A DNA stretch of 64,000 nt from assembly GCF_031877795.1 (NCBI RefSeq), contig NC_133942.1, positions 3,286,001 through 3,350,000 of the forward strand. Direction: 5' to 3'. The notes beneath the pieces are model-generated. The model was not told the DNA's origin. It searched no databases and was given only the letters and a program-made list of their open reading frames with translations. How positions within the stretch are numbered: the first letter of the stretch is position 1; each line of letters opens with the position of its first letter. Below, one piece after another: positions 24,145-37,040 of this stretch. The position numbers and the translations under genes were made by a program. Source of the stretch: Strix aluco. Its lineage: Eukaryota > Chordata > Aves > Strigiformes > Strigidae.

Positions 24145-24938
24145 GTAAGCCTGAGTCTGCTGCATCTCTCTCTCTGTGGGCTGAACTGCTGTCATGGTGG
24201 CTGCTCAGGTTGACACTTGGGCTGCCTCGGCTTGGCCCTGCAATAGAACAGTTGAAGGGCTGTCACCTCTTTCCCTCTTGGCGGAGGTGGCTGGGGAGGC
24301 CTGGGAAGAGGGGGTTCTTCCAAGCAGAAGGGAATCAATGGGGCTCAGCTGCAGGGAGGCCTGCCCACCAGAATTTGCACCTGCAGCAGATGGTCTCTAA
24401 CCAAATGACCAGGTGCATCCAGTGCCTTCAAGATCAGCACTGCGCATTCTGGAGGTGGGCTGTGATCAGTGTTTCCACGGGTGCTTCAAACCCACTGTGC
24501 TGGGTCCTATCCCTACGTAGGTCAGCCTTCCTGTACCATGCCACTTGGATGGCACGATGAGGATCGTGGGAGCTGTAGGCACACTGTGTGTTTCTAAGAG
24601 GTGTTTTCCGAGGCACCTGTTTGTGCTGGGATAATTACATCAATCTTCCTCCCTGCTCTTGTACCGGGAAATGCAGCAGAATGTCCTGTTGGAATCAGCA
24701 GGCAGTTAGGCACATCTCTGCTGCAGTCCTTCCAATCCAGCCTTAACGCAGGATGTCACGCTGTTGTGCGTGTTAGCAAGATCACGTGCAGGCCCTTTCT
24801 CCACATGGAGCTAGAAATGGAGGTGGAGGGCAGCAAAGTGTATCTGCAGAGAGAGCTGAGGAAATGATTGACAGGTTGATCTTGGGGTCTGTGTTTCCTG
24901 CCTGCTCTGTGTTTCAGGTTTGCCTCCCTTACCGAGAG

Positions 24939-25256
24939 ATGTCTTGCTGCAGACCCTGTCCCCCACGCCCCTGCGGTGCCTCTGGCCCAACCCCACTGGC
25001 AAGCAGCTGCACTGAGCCCTGTGTCGCCCGCTGCGCTGACTCGACGGTGTTCATCGAGGCCTCCCCGGTGGTGGTGACCCTGCCGGGCCCCATCCTCACC
25101 TCTTTCCCCCAGAGCACAGCCGTGGGATCCTCTCTGTCGGCTGCTGTTGGGAGCTCCCTCAGCTCCGGGGGGGTTCCCATCTCTTCTGGGGGCTCCCTTG
25201 GCCTGGGAGGGTCAGGGCTGTGTCTGCCTCCCCCCTTCTGCAGTATGAACTGCTGA
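24939..25256 (+). CDS. Feather beta-keratin, + copy, unit 3
   Basis: Same 105 residues as the other + copies, with a silent T to C at 25034 (tgtgct to tgcgct). The coding exon keeps the + type Phe100, while the 3' UTR beyond about 25407 is of the - gene type, so a conversion tract begins downstream of the stop. Confidence 0.95.
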   Translation: MSCCRPCPPRPCGASGPTPLASSCTEPCVARCADSTVFIEASPVVVTLPGPILTSFPQSTAVGSSLSAAVGSSLSSGGVPISSGGSLGLGGSGLCLPPPFCSMNC

Positions 25257-25681
25257 ATGCGGCAGGTCATCCTTTTTGGAGCAGGCTGGAAGACAAAGAC
25301 CTTTCAGCAGCAGGATCATGGCCCTGGCTTGCAGACGGGCTGGGTGTCCTCACCTCACCTGTCAGGAGGGATCTGTGCCCACTTCTCCTCACTGCACAGC
25401 AGGCCTCGTCATGTCTCCTGTGGTTCTGCTTCACTCTGAGCTCCTCGAGAAAGGGCTCGTTCTCTTCTGCTTTGCTGAACTTCGTGCTGCTGGGGGGAGG
25501 GTGCCGGAGTTAGGGACTGCTCTTGGTGGTCTGGGATGGCCAGCAGGTAGAGCAGAATGGGAAAAGGCAAGCGCTTTGTGTGGAGCTTGTCCTTGGGAAA
25601 CGGGCCATTCTCTGTGCCTCCCTGAACCCTGCAGATGTGTTTCTTGGTCTCTGTTCTGTGCCACTGCGTTTCTTCCTTCTC

Positions 25682-25687
25682 ATTAAA
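25682..25687 (+). promoter_or_regulatory. Polyadenylation signal, + keratin gene, unit 3
   Basis: ATTAAA inside the converted 3' UTR. Confidence 0.75.
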
Positions 25688-26422
25688 GACTTTGTGCAGC
25701 AGAGCTGTGTGGAGTCCTGTGGTGGTTTGTTCTCCTCCTGCCTCAGTTAACCCTCTGCTCTGCAAGGAAGAGCAAGTGGCCTCTGTGCCGAGCTTACGCC
25801 CAGTTGAGAGTGGAGTTCCAACGCACCGAAAGTAAGCAAGCAGGCAAGAGAAAGACCAGAAAGCCTTGGCAAAACGGAGAGTGAGCGTCTAACGTGGTGA
25901 TCTCAGCCCTGTGATACCTCTCATGGTCAGCCTTGAGTCTGGCCACTGAAAGCACTCAAGAGCTGATCTCAGTTCTTCTGCCAGTGTACCCGGCGCATCT
26001 TTGCATGTATGGTCAGGAAGCAGTGACTTTTCACTGCGTGCCCTGAGTACCCCCAGCAGAGGAGAGAAGCAGGCTTATGAACTGGGCTGAGATGACAACA
26101 CTCCTTGAGGTGGCAGGACAAAATGGACACGTGTGCTCAGCTGAGTTGTGGAGGGCTCCTTCAGAAACAGGCAGGGACAAGTTGCCTTTCTGAACCTGAA
26201 TCTCAGCCAGAGCCGGGCCATTTGGAAGTCAGGTTTATTCCTCCTTTTGTTTTGGTGATGCACCTTGCTGCTCACAGGTGTTTTGGAGGAAAAAAGCACC
26301 TAAGCTGCTCAGCAGAAAAGCAAGGCCTCCTACATGCAAGTGTGCAGCCAAGCACAAAGAAATATCCAGTGTCCCTGCTCAGTCTCACAGATGATGCATT
26401 TCTCTCCTCAGTGCTGCGCCAC

Positions 26423-27471
26423 TGTGCTGGGTTTGTGTGGCGGGGGGTTTTGGTAGCGGGAGGAGGGGGCTACAGTGGTGGCCCCCTGTGTGAAGCTTCT
26501 CTAAAGCTCTTCCGCCTCCAGCTCAGACCTGCCTCTGGCCAAGGCCGAGCCAATCAGCGACAGTGGCTGCGCGTCTGCGATACCGTATCTAAGAAGGGGA
26601 ATCTGAGAGGGGGTTGGGACTCACGAGGAGGAGTTTCGAGGAGGACCCCTGTGCAAACACCGAGGCCAGTGGAGGAAGGAGGAGGAAGCAGAGGAGGCGC
26701 ACTGGAGCAGAGAGCCCCCCTGTATCCCCTGGTGAGACGGCAGGGCCACCACCCCCCCGCCCCGACCCGCCACCCATGGAGGTCACCGGTGGAGCAGAGA
26801 TCTGCCTGCGGCCTGTGGAGGACCTCACACCAGAGTAGGTGGCTGCGCACGAAGAAGGCCGAGACTCTGAGGGAAGAAGACCCCACTGTTGTATTTTGGT
26901 GCTGGGAGGACTGCAACACGCGGCAGGGGACTCATGCCGAGCAGCCCAGGAATGGCTGCATCCCATGGCAAGAACTCATGCCAGAGAAATTTCATGAAGG
27001 ACTGTCTCCCATGACAGGGGAGCCACATGGAGCAGAGGGAAGAATGCAGAAGAGTGCTTTCCCCCCTCTCCCTTTTTGAACAAGCGGCGGACTGACCACA
27101 CCCCCCATCCCCTGCCCCTGCACCGCTGGAGCGAGGAGGTAGAGATACCAGGAATAAAACTGAGCCCAGGAAGAAGGGAAGCATGGGGGAAGATGTTTTT
27201 AAGATGTGGTAATGCTTCTCACCATCCCATTCTGTCAGTTAAGTGTTGTGGTTAGTGTTTCGAATTAAAGTGATGTTCTTTGTTTTCTTCCCCTAACGAG
27301 CCTGTGTTTTGCCCTTGACCATAATGAGTGAGACACCCCTCCCTGTCCTTATCTCGATCCCTGACCCTTTTTCTTTGTTTTCTCCTTCCCCGTGCTGGCG
27401 GGGAAGGGCTTAGGGAATGGCTGCATGGTCTCAGGTCCATTGCTCTTCTGGCCACGGTCACATGGCCGCGG
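26423..27471 (+). mobile_element. Solo LTR, unit 3
   Basis: Duplicate of the LTR at 5187 with the A-type bases of unit 1. It has no retroviral internal sequence. Confidence 0.7.
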
Positions 27472-29716
27472 TGTTTTTGAAAGACAAATCTCCTATTGTT
27501 TTATTGTCTGCACGGGGTGTTCTCAGCCACTGCCAGCTTAGATTTAGGTTGGGACTTCAGGTCACATTGACCCTGAGGTAAAACGTCTTAGTCCTAGGCA
27601 GTGTTTGTTCCCCAAACAAGTTGCCTAGCAGTGTTGTAGGGAAGGGGGCTTTACTGTTTCCCTGGGCACCAGGTAAAGAAGGGAGGACGGGAAGGCAGCT
27701 GTGTGGAGACAACCAGGCATGGTGGCAGTTGTGGGGTGGGCTAATAGCCCCCCCTTTGCTTCTCAAACTTAGCTGAGGGGGACTCCAAGCCTGCTGAGAG
27801 CAGTAGGGTGGGGACATTGCTGCAGGGAAGATGGTGACCTCCTGGCAGCACCTCCAGCCTCACGGAGACGCAAGGTGGGGTCAACCCTTGATCAAAGACC
27901 ACGACTGCTGTGCACGTTCTTGGTGTGTAGGGGTGGGAGAGTTCTATGGAAAGCGCAAGGTAGAGCCTGGCTGAGGAAAAGTGTGGAGGGGCAAAGTGAG
28001 AATAAATGGGAGGTGTGGATGACTTGGAGGGAGACAGGAGACACCTTGTGTCGGTGGAATAGGTTTGTCTGGATGGTTTTGCCAGCTCTGGCAAGCACTG
28101 TGCAATGCCTGAGCATGGACCAAAATACCAAACGGCCTGCAAAACCGAACATTTCCATCACTAGATGAAAACAGCTCTGATTCCCTTTTGGCTCTGGAGG
28201 AGGAGAGTGGTGCTGAGTAGATGGTATGGAGGTGGTACATGTGGCAGGGCCTGTCTGCATGCAGGGCAAGGGTGGGAGGTGGTTGCGGTGGAGATGGCGA
28301 GCACGAGGAGCGGCTTGAGGAACGGTGTGTGCAGGCGGCTGGAGGGAGGAGGCCGGCCAGTCTGTGAAGTGGAGGAGCAGGAGGCCGTCCAGGCTCTGAT
28401 CTGGAGGAGCAGGAGGCAACGCTGCCCACAGGTGCGCTGGTGGAATAGTGCTGAGCACAGCTGCCTTCCAAGCAGTTGACCCGTCTTCGTGATTCCTGGC
28501 CAATGCTGGCAAACGGCTCTTCAGCCTGGCTCCAGGACGGGTGCCTTCACATCTTCTGCAGGCAGGCTCTTCTGCTCAGAAACCACGCAGCTTTCCCCTG
28601 GGGTTTCAAGCCACGGCCCTCGCCTCCCTGCAGCCTTGAGACCAGCTGAGACCAGTGCTTTCTGCCTGCTGGGAGGGCTCCAGGCTTGAGTCTTCACTGC
28701 AGTGCTGGTACGGGAGCCAGGAGAGAGGCTTTTTTGGCCTGGCACAGAGCTGGTCCTGCTGCTGCGGCTGCTGTGGCTGGTTGCACCTGGCGAGGAAAGC
28801 GTACTGCCGTGGCAGGGTGCAGATGAAGATCAATAATGCCTGAGTGGTGCTCAAGGGACAGACTGTGCTTCATGAGGCCGGGTATGCAATTTGGCTGTGT
28901 GGTGAGAGGAGGCCTATTCTTTGTGCGATGGCTCAAAGGCCTGTCCGTCTGAGCTGAAGTCACCCTGGAGACGCTGACCTACCCTCTCCAGGCTCCGGCA
29001 TCGCAGAGACACCCTGAAGTTTACTGGAACTGCGTGTAACAATGCTCCTGGTAACTAAGAACTGAGACACCCTCATTGCTCTTGCAGCTTACGGCCTGTG
29101 GGCCAAGGCAAACACAAGGCGCCTCTCATAACTGGATTCTCTACCGAACGGGGACAAAGCTTCTCAAGTCTCTCACTCCAGGCTTGCTTCAAAGAAAAAC
29201 AGCCATGCTCTTTGCTGTGCTGACAGTCAAAAACCATCCTGGGCAGTGGGGTTGTATGTGGGGTTTGTGTTAGCACACAAGTTACAGACTCCCACTCTGT
29301 CATCAGCAGTCCTACGAGTAGGTGGAGTTAAGAACGGGAGGATCATGATTGCGCATGTCAGTTCCCTATGGAAATGCCCACCCTAACCTCATCTGGCACT
29401 CACACTGCCTACCTCCAGCCATGAAAAGGGGTGCTTTTCTCCTTTCCTCTCCATATGCATGCTCTGGAATTTATTCCCACAGCACCATAGAAAAAGAGAG
29501 AAGTGCCATGACTGTTTTTCATACGATGTTTGTGAGCAAAAATTAAGAGGACCAAAATGCTCATTCAAACTATCTGTATTAAATACCTCAAGGAACAATG
29601 TGGCAACTGGCCCCACAGGCCCATGATCAGCAGGTTACAGATTCATGCACAACGACTCTGAGCCTTTTTGGTGCTCTGCTATCAGTTGAGGGAGCTCTAT
29701 CCCCAACTGGTGGTGA
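27472..29716. other. Linker, right part, unit 3
   Basis: No gene seen; equivalent to 6236-8480. A small cluster of changes around 29179-29205 is shared with unit 4 only. Confidence 0.5.
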
Positions 29717-29821
29717 GCTCAGGACAGAAGTCAGTCCTCTTCCTTGCAGAGCAGAGGGTTAACTGAGGCAGGAGGAGAACAAACCACCACAGGACTCCAC
29801 ACAGCTCTGCTGCACAAAGTC

Positions 29822-29827
29822 TTTAAT
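29822..29827 (-). promoter_or_regulatory. Polyadenylation signal, - keratin gene, unit 3
   Basis: ATTAAA on the - strand, 425 nt past the stop. Confidence 0.75.
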
Positions 29828-30252
29828 GAGAAGGAAGAAACGCAGTGGCACAGAACAGAGACCAAGAAACACATCTGCAGGGTTCAGGGAGGCACAGAGA
29901 ATGGCCCGTTTCCCAAGGACAAGCTCCACACAAAGCGCTTGCCTTTTCCCATTCTGCTCTACCTGCTGGCCATCCCAGACCACCAAGAGCAGTCCCTAAC
30001 TCCGGCACCCTCCCCCCAGCAGCACGAAGTTCAGCAAAGCAGAAGAGAACGAGCCCTTTCTCGAGGAGCTCAGAGTGAAGCAGAACCACAGGAGACATGA
30101 CGAGGCCTGCTGTGCAGTGAGGAGAAGTGGGCACAGATCCCTCCTGACAGCTGAGGTGAGCACACCCAGCCCGTCTGCAAGCCAGGGCCACGCTCCTGCT
30201 GCTGCAAGGTCCCTGTCTTCCATCCTGCTCCAAAGGACACGATCCACCAGCT

Positions 30253-30570
30253 TCAGCAGTTCATACTGCAGCGGGGGGGAGGCAGACACAGCCCTGACCC
30301 TCCCAGGCCAAGGGAGCCCCCAGAAGAGATGGGAACCCCCCCGGAGCTGAGGGAGCTCCCAACAGCAGCCGACAGAGAGGATCCCACGGCTGTGCTCTGG
30401 GGGAAAGAGGTGAGGATGGGGCCCGGCAGGGTCACCACCACCGGGGAGGCCTCGATGAACACCGTCGAGTCAGCACAGCGGGCGACACAGGGCTCAGTGC
30501 AGCTGCTTGCCAGTGGGGTTGGGCCAGAGGCACCGCAGGGGCGTGGGGGACAGGGTCTGCAGCACGACAT
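30253..30570 (-). CDS. Feather beta-keratin, - copy, unit 3
   Basis: Protein identical to the - copies of units 1 and 2. The intron and upstream region carry unit-1-type (A) bases, for example A at 31207. Confidence 0.95.
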   Translation of the reverse strand: MSCCRPCPPRPCGASGPTPLASSCTEPCVARCADSTVFIEASPVVVTLPGPILTSFPQSTAVGSSLSAAVGSSLSSGGVPISSGGSLGLGGSGLCLPPPRCSMNC

Positions 30571-31130
30571 CTCTCGGTGAAGGAGGCAAACCTGAAACAC
30601 AGAGCAGGCAGGAAGCACCAAATTCAGTATCAGCCTGTCTTTCTTTTCCTCAGCTCTCTCTGTGGACACTGTATGCTTTAAAAGCTCAGACTGTGCCTAC
30701 ATCTCCCACAACCCTCATTGTGCCCTCCGAGTTGCACGGTACAGGAAGGCTGACCCACGTAGGGATAGGACCCACCACAGTGGGTTTGAAGCACCCGTGG
30801 AAACACTGATCACAGCCCACCTCCAGAATGCGCAGTGCTGATCTTGAAGGCACTGGATGCACCTGGCCGTTTGGTTAGAGACCATCTGCTGCAGGTGCAA
30901 ATTCTGGTGGGCAGGCCTCCCTGCAGCTGAGCCCCATTGATTCCCTTCTGCTTGGAAGAACCCCCTCTTCCCAGGCCTCCCCAGCCACCTCCTCCAAGAG
31001 GGAAAGAGGTGACAGCCCTTCAACTGTTCTATTGCAGGGCTAGGCCGAGGCAGCCCAAGTGTCAACCTGAGCAGCCACCATGACAGCAGTTCAGCCCACA
31101 GAGAGAGAGATGCAGCAGACTCAGGCTTAC

Positions 31131-31197
31131 CTCGTTCCTCGAGGAAAGAGAGGCAAGAGAGGAGGATGCAGAGCCTGGAGCAGCGCAGGCTTTTATG
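31131..31197 (-). promoter_or_regulatory. Keratin core promoter and non-coding exon 1, - gene, unit 3
   Basis: TATA-type box 31190-31197, exon 1 at 31131-31167. Confidence 0.85.
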
Positions 31198-31854
31198 CTG
31201 TGTCCCAGAGCCCCGTGGGGCCACAAACATTCCTTGCTCATGAAGCATCTGAACACCTAGCAGTTGTCGCTTGCCGAGGACTCGCTGGTGATTCAGCCCT
31301 TGCCTCTTTCATCTGAAATGTTGTGATCCCGCTTCACACCACTGAACATCGAAACGATTCATCTGTGTCCCAGCTTCCTAAGTCCAATCAACTCAGTGGT
31401 CTCAGGCTAGTGTAGAAGGGGATTTGAAGTGGGTTTGCATGATACAGATTGCCTTTGTCACTTTGCCTTCTTCATGGCAAGCATGGCCACCAGTCACAGT
31501 GAAATTCAACGTTGAGGGACACCTCAAGTCAAGTGCTGTCAGTGCAGGCACTCCGGTTAACCCTGAGAGACATTTCCCCCCACGGGTCATCGCAGACACA
31601 CTGTGAGTAAGTTCAGGCAGCAGGGCAAGACGGCACAATCCCCTATGGTGGGAGAAGAGACTCATCTCACCAGGGGTGAGGCAAAGCTCAACTCAACGGC
31701 AAAGTCTGTTGTGGGCTGGAAGGATGTCCCCTGTGGGCAGGACTGATGGCCGTGAGGACCTTGCTTACGCTCATCAGGCTCTGCCACAGAGGGTGATGTG
31801 AGCAAAGCCGTGCCCACGTCCTTCCCTGAAGGAGACCCACACCCAAATTGACCT

Positions 31855-34494
31855 GTTCTGCTCAGGGAGTTCATCCCAGAGGCCAGAGGCCACCATGGCC
31901 TGCTTTTGAGGGGAGGCTCGGGGCACAGAGCCAAGAGCTCCTGGCCCTTTACTCTGGGTCAGGAATGGGCTGGCCCATTCCATGCATTTCCCATTTCAAA
32001 GGGACATTGGATCAGTCTCCCAGAGCACTGGGAGTCATCGTGATGTGGAAGAGTCAGGAAAAACCCTGAGCTCCTGGCAAACATGAGTCAGCCTGCTGTG
32101 GACTTCAGTGGACACGGTGGCCTGGTTCCCATGCGTGCCAGGGATACCAGAGCTCATAGCCCCAAAGTGCCGCCTTCCTCAAGGGTATTTCCACACATTT
32201 TAGCACCATTCCTGAATCAACTGGTGCTTCTCTGCAATCTCCTGCATTTTTTGTCTTCCATGGCATGGTGGCTTTTGGTGGCTGCTCAGGGGCTCGTGTG
32301 ACGCAGTGTCCCCCAGAACAACAAAGGTTGCAATGGGCCTCTGGAGGTCTTCTGCTCCGATCCACTGCTCTGTGCAGACCAAACTTCCCAGGTACCTCCG
32401 CAGGCTCTGGGCCTTGTCCTGTTGACTTCTGAACACTGCCACTGTCAGAGAGGTCCCTGTCTCTTGAGTAGCTCTTCCAGGGCTGCACCATGAGCTGTGT
32501 CACTGCTTTTCCCAAAAAGACATTTCCCTTGTTGCAACTTGTGGTTGTTGCCCCTTGCCCTTTTGCAGTGCACCTCTCAGGAGAGTCTGGCTCCATCCTC
32601 TCTCTAACCTCCTGGAGCTGGTGGGAGACAGCAGTTCCATTCCCTCCTCCCCGCTTTGCTCATCTCCGCCAGGCTCCACAAACCTTGTGCCCTCGGCCTC
32701 ACCCCATACGTCCCTCGCTCCAGCCCTTGCGTCCCGCCTGCTCCTCTGCCAGTACCTCTCTCCATGAGAGATCATCACCACCACCTCTCTTGCCCCTGGG
32801 GATGCAAAATGGGGCACACCAATCCAGATGTGTCCTCTGCAGAGGCAAGGGAAGGGCAACCCTCCCTCTCCTCAGCTTTCGACAAACAGCTTGAGTTGGA
32901 AAGGCCCTTTTGAGATGACCCACGCCAACCATGGGTCCACCAAACAGGTCTGCTTTCACCTGAACAAGGGCTTGAGGCCTGCTCCCCACCCTACCAGCCA
33001 GAGGCTCTCACAGCTGAGCCTCCCACAAGTGGGCCACCAGATGACACTGAGGGTGCCAGCAGCACTGGTGAGCAGATGCCAGGGTTATGGGGTGAGGTCT
33101 GGAGATGGACAGGAAGTAACTATCAGGATTAGGAGTGAAGGCTCCCCCCGCCATTTACAGTGAAAGCCGTGCTGGGACAGATTTTCTCTCCTCTCTCCAG
33201 CCTTTCTGCCCAGAAGGGATTTCTAGTCAGTGGCATAAAAATGAAACGCAGAGACGGCGGCATGCCTCGCACACACCCAGCCCTTGTGCTCTCCAACCTC
33301 TTAGCTCAAGCAGATCAAACCTAGAACTAGGTGGGTTTTAAAGTGGGATGAAACAACCCTGCTGAGAACGAGGTAGACAAGTGGGCATCCTTGACGTGTC
33401 ATCACACGCACCACATGAAAACTGCCATTCAACCCGGGAAGAGCTGCACAAGAGACAGTGACCTCTCTGACAGCGGCAGTGTTCAGTCGTCAATGGCACA
33501 AGGCCCAGTGCTTCCTGAGGTAACTGGGAAGTTTGGTCTGCTCCGAGCAGGAGCAGAGGACTACCAGCGGTCCCGTCTGACCTTCATTACTCTGGGGTGC
33601 ACTGGGTCTCATGGGCCCCTGAGCAGCCACCAAAAGCAACACCTTGCAAGGTAGCAGCAGCAGAACAGGCCAGCATAAAAGTTCCACTTGTTTCAGGAAC
33701 GGTGCTAAAATGTGTGGCAAAGTCCTTGGGGAAAGCAGATGTATTGGAGGAATGAGGCTATGGGCTATGGTATCCCTGGCATGCCTGAGGCCGGGCCACC
33801 ATGTCCACTGAAGTCCACAGCAGGCTGACTCATGTTTGCCAGGAGCTCAGGGTTTTTCCCAACTCTTCCACATCATGATGACTCCCAGTGCTCTGGGAGA
33901 CTGATCCAATGTCCCTTTGAAACGGGAAATGCATGGAATGGGCCACCCCATCCCTGACCCATGGTAAAGGGCCAGGAGCTCTTGGCTCCGTGCCCCGAGC
34001 CTCTCCTCAAAAGCAGGCCATGGTGGCCTCTGGCCTCTGGGATGAACTCCCTGAGCCAAACAGGCCACGCTGGGTGTGGGTCTCTTTCAGGGAAGGGGCA
34101 AGGACGCGGACATGTCTTTGGTCGCAACACCAGTCTGTGGCAGAGCCTGATGAGCGTAATCAAAGACTTCCTGCCTACATGCCACCTGCCTACAAGGGGC
34201 ATCCCCACAGACCACAATGGTGCTTCCTTGTCGTTGAGCTTTACCACATCTCTGGAGACGTGAGTCTCTTCTCCCACCATCTCCTGCGACCCTACCATGA
34301 CCCGCTGGGAGAGAGATGTCTCCCAGTGTTGGCGTGACGCCATGCACTGAAAGCACTTCAGAGCTGACTTGGGGTGTCCCTGAAACTGAATTTCACGGTG
34401 ACTGGTTGCCAACCTCACGGTGAAGAAGGTGATGTAAGGAACTGATCCACGTCATGGAAAGCCGCTTAAAATCTCTGCACAGCTAGACTGAGAG
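31855..34494. other. Head-to-head intergenic region between units 3 and 4 genes
   Basis: No gene. Palindrome centre equivalent to 10619-13258. Confidence 0.6.
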
Positions 34495-34695
34495 CTCTGA
34501 GGAAATTGGTCTTAGCAGGCGTGAACACAACTTAGTTATATTGATATTAGATGATATGCAGCAGGAGCAAAATATTTCAGATGAAAGAGGCAAGGGCTGA
34601 ATCACCAGCGAGTCCTCGGCAAGCGACAACTGCTAGGTGTTCAGATGCTTCATGAGCAAGGAATGTTTGTGGCCCCACGGGGCTCGGGGACACAG

Positions 34696-34762
34696 CATAA
34701 AAGCCTGCGCTGCTCCAGGCTCTGCATCCTCCTCTCTTGCCTCTCTTTCCTCGAGGAACGAG
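34696..34762 (+). promoter_or_regulatory. Keratin core promoter and non-coding exon 1, + gene, unit 4
   Basis: TATA-type box 34696-34703, exon 1 at 34726-34762, donor at 34763. Confidence 0.85.
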
Positions 34763-35556
34763 GTAAGCCTGAGTCTGCTGCATCTCTCTCTCTGTGGGCT
34801 GAACTGCTGTCATGGTGGCTGCTCAGGTTGACACTTGGGCTGCCTCGGCTTGGCCCTGCAATAGAACAGTTGAAGGGCTGTCACCTCTTTCCCTTTTGGC
34901 GGAGGTGGCTGGGGAGGCCTGGGAAGAGGGGGTTCTTCCAAGCAGAAGGGAATCAATGGGACTCAGCTGCAGGGAGGCCTGCCCACCAGAATTTGCACCT
35001 GCAGCAGATGGTCTCTAACCAAATGACCAGGTGCATCCAGTGCCTTCAAGATCAGCACTGCGCATTCTGGAGGTGGGCTGTGATCAGTGTTTCCACGGGT
35101 GCTTCAAACCCACTGTGCTGGGTCCTATCCCTACGTAGGTCAGCCTTCCTGTACCATGCCACTTGGATGGCACGATGAGGATCGTGGGAGCTGTAGGCAC
35201 ACTGTGTGTTTCTAAGAGGTGTTTTCCGAGGCACCTGTTTGTGCTGGGATAATTACATCAATCTTCCTCCCTGCTCTTGTACCGGGAAATGCAGCAGAAT
35301 GTCCTGTTGGAATCAGCAGGCAGTTAGGCACATCTCTGCTGCAGTCCTTCCAATCCAGCCTTAACGCAGGATGTCACGCTGTTGTGCGTGTTAGCAAGAT
35401 CACGTGCAGGCCCTTTCTCCACATGGAGCTAGAAATGGAGGTGGAGGGCAGCAAAGTGTATCTGCAGAGAGAGCTGAGGAAATGATTGACAGGTTGATCT
35501 TGGGGTCTGTGTTTCCTGCCTGCTCTGTGTTTCAGGTTTGCCTCCCTTACCGAGAG

Positions 35557-35874
35557 ATGTCTTGCTGCAGACCCTGTCCCCCACGCCCCTGCGGTGCCTC
35601 TGGCCCAACCCCACTGGCAAGCAGCTGCACTGAGCCCTGTGTCGCCCGCTGTGCTGACTCGACGGTGTTCATCGAGGCCTCCCCGGTGGTGGTGACCCTG
35701 CCGGGCCCCATCCTCACCTCTTTCCCCCAGAGCACAGCCGTGGGATCCTCTCTGTCAGCTGCTGTTGGGAGCTCCCTCAGCTCCGGGGGGGTTCCCATCT
35801 CTTCTGGGGGCTCCCTTGGCCTGGGAGGGTCAGGGCTGTGTCTGCCTCCCCCCTTCTGCAGTATGAACTGCTGA
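35557..35874 (+). CDS. Feather beta-keratin, + copy, unit 4
   Basis: Same 105 residues as the other + copies; one silent change in the VGSSLSAA region near 35758 (tcg to tca). The 3' UTR shows - type bases from 35966 onwards, a longer or separate conversion tract from that of unit 3. Confidence 0.95.
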   Translation: MSCCRPCPPRPCGASGPTPLASSCTEPCVARCADSTVFIEASPVVVTLPGPILTSFPQSTAVGSSLSAAVGSSLSSGGVPISSGGSLGLGGSGLCLPPPFCSMNC

Positions 35875-36299
35875 ATGCGGCAGGTCATCCTTTTTGGAGC
35901 AGGCTGGAAGACAAAGACCTTTCAGCAGCAGGATCATGGCCCTGGCTTGCAGACGGGCTGGGTGTGCTCACCTCACCTGTCAGGAGGGATCTGTGCCCAC
36001 TTCTCCTCACTGCACAGCAGGCCTCGTCATGTCTCCTGTGGTTCTGCTTCACTCTGAGCTCCTCGAGAAAGGGCTCGTTCTCTTCTGCTTTGCTGAACTT
36101 CGTGCTGCTGGGGGGAGGGTGCCGGAGTTAGGGACTGCTCTTGGTGGTCTGGGATGGCCAGCAGGTAGAGCAGAATGGGAAAAGGCAAGCGCTTTGTGTG
36201 GAGCTTGTCCTTGGGAAACGGGCCATTCTCTGTGCCTCCCTGAACCCTGCAGATGTGTTTCTTGGTCTCTGTTCTGTGCCACTGCGTTTCTTCCTTCTC

Positions 36300-36305
36300 A
36301 TTAAA
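36300..36305 (+). promoter_or_regulatory. Polyadenylation signal, + keratin gene, unit 4
   Basis: ATTAAA, 425 nt after the stop. Confidence 0.75.
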
Positions 36306-37040
36306 GACTTTGTGCAGCAGAGCTGTGTGGAGTCCTGTGGTGGTTTGTTCTCCTCCTGCCTCAGTTAACCCTCTGCTCTGCAAGGAAGAGCAAGTGGCCT
36401 CTGTGCCGAGCTTACGCCCAGTTGAGAGTGGAGTTCCAACGCACCGAAAGTAAGCAAGCAGGCAAGAGAAAGACCAGAAAGCCTTGGCAAAACGGAGAGT
36501 GAGCGTCTAACGTGGTGATCTCATCCCTGTGATACCTCTCATGGTCAGCCTTGAGTCTGGCCACTGAAAGCACTCAAGAGCTGATCTCAGTTCTTCTGCC
36601 AGTGTACCCGGCGCATCTTTGCATGTATGGTCAGGAAGCAGTGACTTTTCACTGCGTGCCCTGAGTACCCCCAGCAGAGGAGAGAAGCAGGCTTATGAAC
36701 TGGGCTGAGATGACAACACTCCTTGAGGTGGCAGGACAAAATGGACACGTGTGCTCAGCTGAGTTGTGGAGGGCTCCTTCAGAAACAGGCAGGGACAAGT
36801 TGCCTTTCTGAACCTGAATCTCAGCCAGAGCCGGGCCATTTGGAAGTCAGGTTTATTCCTCCTTTTGTTTTGGTGATGCACCTTGCTGCTCACAGGTGTT
36901 TTGGAGGAAAAAAGCACCTAAGCTGCTCAGCAGAAAAGCAAGGCCTCCTACATGCAAGTGTGCAGCCAAGCACAAAGAAATATCCAGTGTCCCTGCTCAG
37001 TCTCACAGATGATGCATTTCTCTCCTCAGTGCTGCGCCAC

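Larger units (their letters stand above)
21237..31854. repeat. Feather-keratin tandem unit 3
   Basis: Exactly 10,618 bp. It carries 'A' alleles shared with unit 1 at most diagnostic sites, but the 3' UTR of its + gene is replaced by the version belonging to the - gene. Confidence 0.95.
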
